A DNA stretch of 64,000 nucleotides, from contig CAVAJF010000006.1 in the NCBI GenBank assembly GCA_963588905.1, positions 97,618 through 161,617 of the forward strand, in the 5' to 3' direction. This DNA is from Butyricicoccus_A sp963588905. GTDB taxonomy: Bacteria > Bacillota > Clostridia > Oscillospirales > Butyricicoccaceae. Under the pieces are notes generated by a model that had not been told where the DNA came from, did not search any database, and saw nothing but the letters and a program-made list of their open reading frames with translations. The translations under genes and the position numbers were made by a program. Every line of letters begins with the position of its first letter. Positions within the stretch are counted from its first letter, which is position 1. Positions 58,375 to 64,000 of this stretch are shown piece after piece.

Positions 58375-59043
58375 ATGACAACAGAAAATAAGATTTTGAT
58401 TCGCGGAGAGCTGGCGCTGATTTTCGCCGTATTTATTGATGCGTTCGGCGTTGTTTTGATGCTGTACTCCGGGGCGGGCATTTCGGCGATTTCCAGTTTG
58501 CCGTTTGCATTTTCTGAAGTATTGCCGTTTTTAACGTTGGGTACATGGACATATTTGTTCCAAGGATTATTGATCTTCAGCCTGATGGTCATGAGAAAAC
58601 GATTTGTACTGCCGTATTTGTTCAGCTTTGTGGTTGGCTTTATTTTCGGTGAACTGTTGGATTTTCACGAGCTGTGGATTAACATTCTGCCGACTGCGTT
58701 GAGCTGGAGAATTGTCTATTTTATTCTCAGCTATCTGATTATCTGTGTTGGTATCGCGCTGTCTAATCGCTGTCAAATGCCGATTGTTCCGACTGATTTG
58801 TTTCCGCGAGAGCTGGAGGACATTACGAAAATCAGTTATCCGAAGATTAAGATTGGCTTTGACGCAACATGCCTACTGATTACCGGTGTGATGACGGTGT
58901 GCTTCTTGGGACATCTGGATGGACTTGGCATCGGAACCGTTGTCGCTGCACTGACCATGGGAAAAGGCGTTGGCATCGTTGGCGATTGGATGGATCGACA
59001 TTTTCAATTCGCAACGTATCGCACCTTGCATCAGAAATGTTAA
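58375..59043 (+). CDS. YczE/DUF6198-like membrane protein
   Basis: 222 residues with about five hydrophobic segments: LALIFAVFIDAFGVVLMLYS, then FLTLGTWTYLFQGLLIF, YLFSFVVGFIFGELLDF, and later ones. The PTDLFPRELEDITK block and G-rich start fit YczE/YitT-like proteins of unknown function. A divergent LysR gene shares its promoter region, so it is probably induced by the LysR ligand, for example as an exporter or sensor. Confidence 0.75.
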   Translation: MTTENKILIRGELALIFAVFIDAFGVVLMLYSGAGISAISSLPFAFSEVLPFLTLGTWTYLFQGLLIFSLMVMRKRFVLPYLFSFVVGFIFGELLDFHELWINILPTALSWRIVYFILSYLIICVGIALSNRCQMPIVPTDLFPRELEDITKISYPKIKIGFDATCLLITGVMTVCFLGHLDGLGIGTVVAALTMGKGVGIVGDWMDRHFQFATYRTLHQKC

Positions 59044-59061
59044 TACATAGGATAATAAGCA

Positions 59062-59089
59062 AAATACCCTGCGTCAGCAGGGTATTTTT
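59062..59089. terminator. Convergent terminator
   Basis: A perfect 11-bp stem (59062-59072 with 59077-59087) with a GTCA loop, between the YczE-like gene and the histidine kinase. Confidence 0.85.
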
Positions 59090-59090
59090 G

Positions 59091-60455
59091 CTATGTAAGC
59101 GGAAGTGTTAGAATCGTTTTCGCGCCGTTCGGCGTGTTTTGCGTGAATTGCACCTCGCCGCCGTGTGCTTCCATGATTTGCTCAACGATGTGAAGACCTA
59201 AAATGTGCGGCGTGTTTTCTCCCTCGCCGTGCACCAGCGCGTGCAGGACGGCGGGAGGATAACCGGTGCCGGTGTCTGTCATGATGATTTGCAAAACATC
59301 ATAGGAACGCTGTGTTTGAACGGTGACATGTACCGGCGCAGCATTGTGCCGAATGCTGTTGTTGAATAGATTTTCGATGGCTCGTGTCATGAGAGCAGAG
59401 TCTATGCAGAGAGAACAATTTTCCGTGTCTTTGGCCTGATGTAAATCAATGATACAGCCGTTCGCAAGCGGCGAATCATAAAATTCTGCAATAATACGAC
59501 GCAAGAATGGCCCGAGGATGACAGAGTGGCAGCGGAGCGGCTGTGCACCATACTGCAATTTGCTGGTCAGGTTTAAATCCTCGATGAGAGAACGGATTTT
59601 TTCGCTTTGTATCCGGATTCTCTGTGCTTTTTGCTGTGTTTTCGTAGAAAGTGTGGAATCGTGCTCCAATTGCTCTGCCCAACCGAGAATTAAGGAAAGT
59701 GGTGTGCGGATGTCATGACTGACGCCCGCAATCCAATTGGTACGGGCGGTGTCCCTGCGAGAGATAATTTCATTGCGCTTTTGCAGCTGTGCACTGGTTT
59801 GGTTGAGCTTTTTCGCCAGATCGCTGGTAAATCCGGATACCGGCAGAGAAACCGGTTCGCCTTCCGAAAGTGTGTCCAGTCCACGCTCGATATTCTGCAA
59901 GGAACGTGCGCCCTGCCAACTAAACAGCAGACAGCAGAATAAAATGACAAATACAATCATGAGAACAGCGGGAATCATGCCGTGCAACACGGCATTCATG
60001 AGACTGAGAGAGCAGGAAACGCTGTACCGCCAGATGCTATTCGGCGGCAGCGCAATGACACACAAACCGTAAGGTTTTGCGTGGCAAAATACCGGATAAT
60101 CGCCCAAATACCACCGGCTGAATCCGGCGACTTCGCGTGGAGTATAGGAATGGTTTAGATTTTGAGGCAATTGATACTGCCAGATGATCTGACCGTTGTC
60201 ATCCAATACCATCGCCCAAGAATATCCTTCCATCCATTGTTCAGGCGTGTGCATAGCGTCTAACTGTAGGGAATTGTTTTTCTGTATCATGGCGTCGGCA
60301 ATTTCGCCGGTGCCATATGCCATATGGCTTTGCCAGTCGAAACCGGCATGGTAGCCGAACCAGAATAACGATGTAATAAAAAGAACAACGAGAAACAGTA
60401 AGATGCCAATAGCGGCAAGGACATATCGCCGAATCAACCGTGCAAATGTATGCAT
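59091..60455 (-). CDS. Sensor histidine kinase
   Basis: 454 residues. Two membrane segments (about 10-35 and 160-185) frame an extracellular loop of about 125 residues. A linker, the dimerisation box with phospho-His in AGVSHDIRTPLSLILGWAEQ, and a HATPase domain with N, G1 and G2 boxes (NSIRHN, DTGTGYP) follow. It starts 1 base after the response regulator stop. Facing a lantibiotic-type ABC transporter, it resembles the CprK/CprR arrangement of Clostridioides difficile. Confidence 0.92.
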   Translation of the reverse strand: MHTFARLIRRYVLAAIGILLFLVVLFITSLFWFGYHAGFDWQSHMAYGTGEIADAMIQKNNSLQLDAMHTPEQWMEGYSWAMVLDDNGQIIWQYQLPQNLNHSYTPREVAGFSRWYLGDYPVFCHAKPYGLCVIALPPNSIWRYSVSCSLSLMNAVLHGMIPAVLMIVFVILFCCLLFSWQGARSLQNIERGLDTLSEGEPVSLPVSGFTSDLAKKLNQTSAQLQKRNEIISRRDTARTNWIAGVSHDIRTPLSLILGWAEQLEHDSTLSTKTQQKAQRIRIQSEKIRSLIEDLNLTSKLQYGAQPLRCHSVILGPFLRRIIAEFYDSPLANGCIIDLHQAKDTENCSLCIDSALMTRAIENLFNNSIRHNAAPVHVTVQTQRSYDVLQIIMTDTGTGYPPAVLHALVHGEGENTPHILGLHIVEQIMEAHGGEVQFTQNTPNGAKTILTLPLT

Positions 60456-60456
60456 A

Positions 60457-61170
60457 TTAACGCGCCTCCGTCAGTTTATAACCGATACCGCGTATCGTAA
60501 TGAGATACTGAGGCTTACCGATGTTTTCCCCGATTTTTTCGCGCAAGTGGCGGATATGTACGTTTAAACTGTTTTCATATCCATAATATCCATCGCCCCA
60601 GACAGCTTCACATAAAGCGTCGTATGTGACGATATGGCCGCGATTTTCGATGAGCTTTTGCAGAATGGTGCGTTCGGTTGCTGTCAGAGACAGCGTGCTG
60701 CCGTCTGGCAGCTGCACTAGAGCATCAGACAATAAAACATTTCGAGAGCCAATTTGTATCGAACTGGACATATTTTTGCGCAATTCTGCCCGATAGGTGC
60801 GCTGTAATAAATGTTGGATGCGCAGGACAAGTTCTTGCATCAAAAACGGTTTCGTTAAATAATCATCTGCACCTAAACCGAGACCAAACAGTCGGTCGGC
60901 ATCGGCATCTCGCGCTGAGAGGAATAAGGTGGGAATATCTGCCTGCGCGCGCAGCTCCCGAAAAAGAGAAAAGCCATCTCCGTCCGGTAAATTGATGTCC
61001 AATATCATACAGTCTGGACGCTGCTTTGAAAATGTTGTGCGGGCTTCTGCACAGTTGGATGCTGTTTGAATCCATGTATAGCCTGCGTGATTCAATTGCT
61101 CACATAACAATTGAATCAAATCCGGGTTGTCATCTATCAGAAGGAGTTTTGCTTCATAAATTGTTCTCAC
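60457..61170 (-). CDS. OmpR-family response regulator
   Basis: 237 residues from GTG 61170 (GAGGTGA upstream). Receiver domain with the acidic pair IDDN, phospho-acceptor D58 in CMILDINLPDGD and LSARDAD. A winged-helix DNA-binding domain carries SLTATERTILQKL and a final YLITIRGIGYKL. It probably binds the TTAAG array in the divergent gap (61235-61272) and perhaps the matching array at 1970-2006. Confidence 0.94.
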   Translation of the reverse strand: MRTIYEAKLLLIDDNPDLIQLLCEQLNHAGYTWIQTASNCAEARTTFSKQRPDCMILDINLPDGDGFSLFRELRAQADIPTLFLSARDADADRLFGLGLGADDYLTKPFLMQELVLRIQHLLQRTYRAELRKNMSSSIQIGSRNVLLSDALVQLPDGSTLSLTATERTILQKLIENRGHIVTYDALCEAVWGDGYYGYENSLNVHIRHLREKIGENIGKPQYLITIRGIGYKLTEAR

Positions 61171-61234
61171 TGTGATTCACCTCATGATTATTATACTGTG
61201 TCTGCTCAGGCATCGCCAGAAAGCAGCGGTAAAA

Positions 61235-61288
61235 TTAAGGTATTCTTAAGGCGGGGCACGGCGGAGATTAAGAATCGCTTGCTATACT
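61235..61288 (+). promoter_or_regulatory. Phased TTAAG boxes and -10 of the ABC operon
   Basis: TTAAGG at 61235 and 61246 and TTAAG at 61268, offsets of 11 and 22 bp, all facing one way. Next comes the -10 TATACT (61283-61288) with no -35. This is a response-regulator-activated promoter layout. Confidence 0.65.
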
Positions 61289-61330
61289 GACATCGTTCCA
61301 AGAAACAATGAGAGAAAAGGAGCGAATGTT

Positions 61331-62254
61331 ATGCAAAACATGATAGAAACGAAAGATCTCTGCAAAACATACGGCAATCGTACAGTGGTAGATCATTTGA
61401 ATCTTTGTGTGCCGAGAGGCTGTGTATACGGCTTTATTGGACCAAACGGCGCGGGCAAATCTACGAGCATGAAAATGCTGTTGGGGCTTGTTCATCCGAC
61501 GAGCGGCAGTGTGCGGTTAATGGGACAGGAAATGACGGAACAAAATAGGATTCGACTATTGCGTCATACCGGAAGTCTCATCGAATCTCCGTCTGGTTAT
61601 CTACATTTGACGGCGCAGGAAAATCTGCAAATTATTGCAGACTTAAAAGACGTCAAGCATACAGAAATTGAACGCGTGTTGGACATTGTTCATTTGACAC
61701 AGGACAAAGATAAAAAAGTCGGACAGTATTCGCTGGGTATGAAACAGCGGTTGGGTATCGCTATGGCGTTATTGGGAAATCCGGAAATTTTAATTTTGGA
61801 TGAACCGACCAATGGATTAGACCCGGCAGGCATTCAAGAAATGCGTGCGTTGATTGCAGGAATGCCGGAGAAAACCGGTGCCACTGTGTTGATTTCCAGC
61901 CATTTGCTCGGCGAAATGGAGCAAATGGTGAATCGGGTAGGCATCATCAATCACGGAAAGACATTGTTTGATGGCTCTCTGCAAGAATTGCGAAAACATA
62001 GCCAAGGTGATCTGAATCTTCGTGTGTTAGATGTGCTGAAAGCAATGCCAATTTTACGAAAAAGGGGACTGCCGACTGTGCAAAAAGACGGTGTGCTGAC
62101 ACTTCCTCCAATGCCGGATTTTCGTTTGGCAGAAATTGTGCAGGAATTAGCGGACAGCGGCGCGGGCGTAGTGGAACTCATTCGACACACCAAATCACTG
62201 GAGGATATTTTCCTGAGCTTAACGGAATCAATACAGGAGGTGCGGGGAAAATGA
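61331..62254 (+). CDS. ABC transporter ATPase, lantibiotic-resistance type
   Basis: 307 residues. Walker A GPNGAGKST, signature YSLGMKQR, Walker B ILILDEPT and the H-loop in SSHLLGEM. The C-terminal extension of about 80 residues is common in CprA/BcrA/NisF-like ATPases, which with two small permeases expel antimicrobial peptides from the membrane. It overlaps the first permease by 4 bases. Confidence 0.92.
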   Translation: MQNMIETKDLCKTYGNRTVVDHLNLCVPRGCVYGFIGPNGAGKSTSMKMLLGLVHPTSGSVRLMGQEMTEQNRIRLLRHTGSLIESPSGYLHLTAQENLQIIADLKDVKHTEIERVLDIVHLTQDKDKKVGQYSLGMKQRLGIAMALLGNPEILILDEPTNGLDPAGIQEMRALIAGMPEKTGATVLISSHLLGEMEQMVNRVGIINHGKTLFDGSLQELRKHSQGDLNLRVLDVLKAMPILRKRGLPTVQKDGVLTLPPMPDFRLAEIVQELADSGAGVVELIRHTKSLEDIFLSLTESIQEVRGK

Positions 62255-63000
62255 ACAGCTTTCGTTGTGAACTGCACAAGGCAAAGCGGCGGCATGATTT
62301 TTTGATCTGCGTATTGGTTTCGCTTGTTGCATTTGTATGGGAGTATCAGGCCGCACCCAAAACAGCGCAAGAGGCGGCAGCGGCATATACGTCCTTACTG
62401 TTTACCTCAACGCTAATGCACGCCGTCATTATGCCGGTCGCCATGGCAATGTTGGCAAGTCGTTTGTGGGATGTGGAAATCAAAGGAAATGCGCCGAAAT
62501 TATTGTATACCTTGCAAAGCAGACGCAGTTTGTTTACTGCGAAATCATTGCTCGGCATCGTGGAGATATTTTTAATTACGGGAATTGAAATGACGTTGTT
62601 CGCTGTAAATGGACACCTGCAGCAATATGCTGACATTTTGCCGGCTGGACAAATTGCGTACTATCTGTTGTGTACCGTATCCGTCAATATTATGTTGTTT
62701 TTCTTTGAATTTCTATTGACAATCTTGCTGAAAAATCCATTGCCAGCCGTGTGCGTGGGCATAGCAGGTGCGCTTGTCGGACTCTTTTCTGCTTTTATGC
62801 CCAAAGTATTCAGCTTGTTTGTGCCGTGGGGATATTATATTCCTCTCAGCAGTTATTATATAAAAGATTGGAGCCGAGATACACACACGGTCATTTATGG
62901 TGTACAAGGTTATCAATGGCCCTTGTTGATTTGGGTATTCGTACTCATGAGCACGTTGTTTGTTGTTACTTGGCACGTGATTCAAAAGAAGGAGGTATGA
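62251..63000 (+). CDS. ABC permease 1, lantibiotic-immunity (MutE/NisE-like)
   Basis: 249 residues with six hydrophobic segments. The start, FRCELHKAKRRHDF then LICVLVSLVAFVW, and the WHVIQKKEV end match small permeases of lantibiotic immunity transporters. The start overlaps the ATPase stop (ATGA). It pairs with the next gene; no lantibiotic synthesis gene is present, so the role is resistance rather than self-immunity. Confidence 0.83.
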   Translation: MNSFRCELHKAKRRHDFLICVLVSLVAFVWEYQAAPKTAQEAAAAYTSLLFTSTLMHAVIMPVAMAMLASRLWDVEIKGNAPKLLYTLQSRRSLFTAKSLLGIVEIFLITGIEMTLFAVNGHLQQYADILPAGQIAYYLLCTVSVNIMLFFFEFLLTILLKNPLPAVCVGIAGALVGLFSAFMPKVFSLFVPWGYYIPLSSYYIKDWSRDTHTVIYGVQGYQWPLLIWVFVLMSTLFVVTWHVIQKKEV

Positions 63001-63004
63001 TCCT

Positions 63005-63739
63005 ATGCTCAAACGGTGTATTCTTGCAGAAAATCGAAAGCTACATGCCTCACCGATCTGGATTCTGTTTTTTGTTTTGCCGATGATCTCAGCGGCATAT
63101 GGAACGTTTAATTATTTGCAAAACCTTTCGATTTTACACGAACGTTGGTATAGCCTCTGGACACAACACACGTTATTTTATTCTCTGTTTTTCTTTCCGA
63201 CGATGGTAGGAATTTATGCAGCATACTTATGGAGATTGGAACACCTCGGGCATAATTGGAATTTGCTTGCCTCCGCGCCGGTTCATCGGATGGATATTTT
63301 CTTTGCGAAATTTCTGGTTATCGTTAAGATGGTATTGCTGACGCAGGTGTTCACTTTTGTGCTGTATATTTTCTGTGGAAAAGTATTTGCACATTTTTCC
63401 GGATTTCCTCCGATTGATACACTTATTTTTCTGCTGCGGGGTGTTATCGGCGGGTTGGCAGTCATTGCGGCACAAATGATTTTATCCATGCTGATTCGTA
63501 GCTTCGCTGTGCCGGTGTTTATCGCATTGTTTGGTGGTGTCTGCGGAACCATCATGGCGAGTAGAGGGCGTGGATTATGGTGGCCGTATTCGCTCATGCA
63601 GGTCGGTATGAATTCCAATCAAAAAGCAGATATGCTGGCGGGACAGTATACGATATTTCTTATCATATGTATTGCCTGGCTTGCCGCGCTTTTTGTTGTA
63701 GCAGGTATCTTGATGAAAAAACGAGAAATTCAATCGTAA
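63005..63739 (+). CDS. ABC permease 2, lantibiotic-immunity (MutG/NisG-like)
   Basis: 244 residues with six hydrophobic segments; it starts RCILAENRKLHASPIWILFF and closes AGILMKKREIQS. Equal in size and topology to permease 1 but clearly different in sequence, as in heteromeric MutE/MutG pairs. It begins 4 bases after permease 1. A terminator follows. Confidence 0.83.
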   Translation: MLKRCILAENRKLHASPIWILFFVLPMISAAYGTFNYLQNLSILHERWYSLWTQHTLFYSLFFFPTMVGIYAAYLWRLEHLGHNWNLLASAPVHRMDIFFAKFLVIVKMVLLTQVFTFVLYIFCGKVFAHFSGFPPIDTLIFLLRGVIGGLAVIAAQMILSMLIRSFAVPVFIALFGGVCGTIMASRGRGLWWPYSLMQVGMNSNQKADMLAGQYTIFLIICIAWLAALFVVAGILMKKREIQS

Positions 63740-63741
63740 GC

Positions 63742-63783
63742 AAAACGGATCTTTTACATTCGCGTGTAGAAGATCTGTTTTTG
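63742..63783 (+). terminator. Terminator of the ABC operon
   Basis: 17-bp stem with G-U pairs (63742-63758 with 63765-63781), ending in a T-rich tract. Confidence 0.8.
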
Positions 63784-63846
63784 TGTAAAAAATAAGGAAA
63801 GGTGGATTAGTTACACAAAAAAACGCAAATAAAAGCGAAAAAAGAG

Positions 63847-63875
63847 TTGACTTTGTGATGAAAAAGGTGTATTCT
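63847..63875 (+). promoter_or_regulatory. Tandem strong promoter P1, reading off the window
   Basis: TTGACT (63847-63852), 17 bp, TATTCT (63870-63875). No coding frame follows before P2. Confidence 0.75.
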
Positions 63876-63951
63876 ATTCAGGCACTCAACGAGAGGGCGT
63901 CACGAAAACATCAGTTGAATGAAAAAAGTACTGATCGGAAGAAAGAAGTGC

Positions 63952-63980
63952 TTGACAGGATGATGAATTTATGATATTCT
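63952..63980 (+). promoter_or_regulatory. Tandem strong promoter P2, reading off the window
   Basis: TTGACA (63952-63957), 17 bp, TATTCT (63975-63980), 105 bp after P1 and with the same -10. The following GTTGCCGCTGAGAG resembles leader sequence of clostridial rRNA operons. Confidence 0.75.
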
Positions 63981-64000
63981 AATTGAGTTGCCGCTGAGAG

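Noticed and set aside
1..64000. CRISPR arrays, tRNA genes, prophage
   Set aside because: I scanned for regularly spaced repeats, tRNA 3' motifs with cloverleaf arms, and phage structural genes, and found none.

Overview
The window reads as a chromosome segment of an anaerobic, low-to-mid GC, spore-forming Clostridia member. An Oscillospirales gut butyrate producer of the Butyricicoccus/Agathobaculum type is likely, but that placement is inference. The support is the Firmicutes gene order ylxM-ffh-rpsP-khpA-rimM-trmD and rplU-prp-rpmA, a leadered L27 with its Prp protease beside it, spoIIR, DUF1540 and YhgE/Pip proteins, and close homologues of Clostridium aminobutyricum AbfT/AbfD.

Left third (1-31 kb), mostly housekeeping: a cut-off cysteine desulfurase with a TtcA-like tRNA thiolase; a three-gene envelope glycolipid operon (MurG-like glycosyltransferase, polysaccharide deacetylase, flippase-like protein); a 31-codon orphan small gene; the S16/SRP/tRNA-methylation operon; a VanZ-like gene; an M16 peptidase pair with lgt and folD; the L21/L27 operon and obg; a divergent XRE regulator/ATP-grasp pair; ackA and tmcAL; PHP phosphatase, ispE and spoIIR; two O-antigen-ligase-like paralogues; an amidase; a DUF1540 protein; and a zinc-ribbon/CmpB/HD membrane set.

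Middle (31-41 kb), transport and stress: FAH-family enzyme, a lone EutH, a serine hydrolase, two near-identical sodium:neurotransmitter symporters, an AdhR-like MerR regulator facing its own 19-bp-spacer promoter, flavin reductase and CMD-cupin fusion, a decayed IS relic, and a HAD phosphatase.

41-52.3 kb is the most unusual region. One operon carries a 4-hydroxybutyrate CoA-transferase, a 4-hydroxybutyryl-CoA dehydratase, an inositol-dehydrogenase-like enzyme and a split transketolase. After an AraC regulator on the opposite strand, a second operon carries IolG, a cytidylate-kinase-like protein, a GPH sugar symporter and IolI. None of the usual IolE/IolD/IolB/IolC/IolJ genes is present. I propose an undescribed route from inositols, or a related polyol, towards crotonyl-CoA and butyrate in which the TPP enzyme does the carbon-carbon cleavage.

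Right end (52.3-64 kb), envelope and peptide defence: two YhgE/Pip proteins behind a dyad-covered promoter, a LysR/YczE-like divergent pair with a strong dyad, and a two-component system facing a lantibiotic-resistance type ABC transporter. A TT(A/T)AG half-site array phased at about 11 bp precedes both this transporter and the distant glycolipid operon, so one response regulator may control both. The window ends in tandem strong promoters pointing off the edge, resembling an rRNA operon start. I saw no tRNA, rRNA, CRISPR, prophage or complete insertion sequence.
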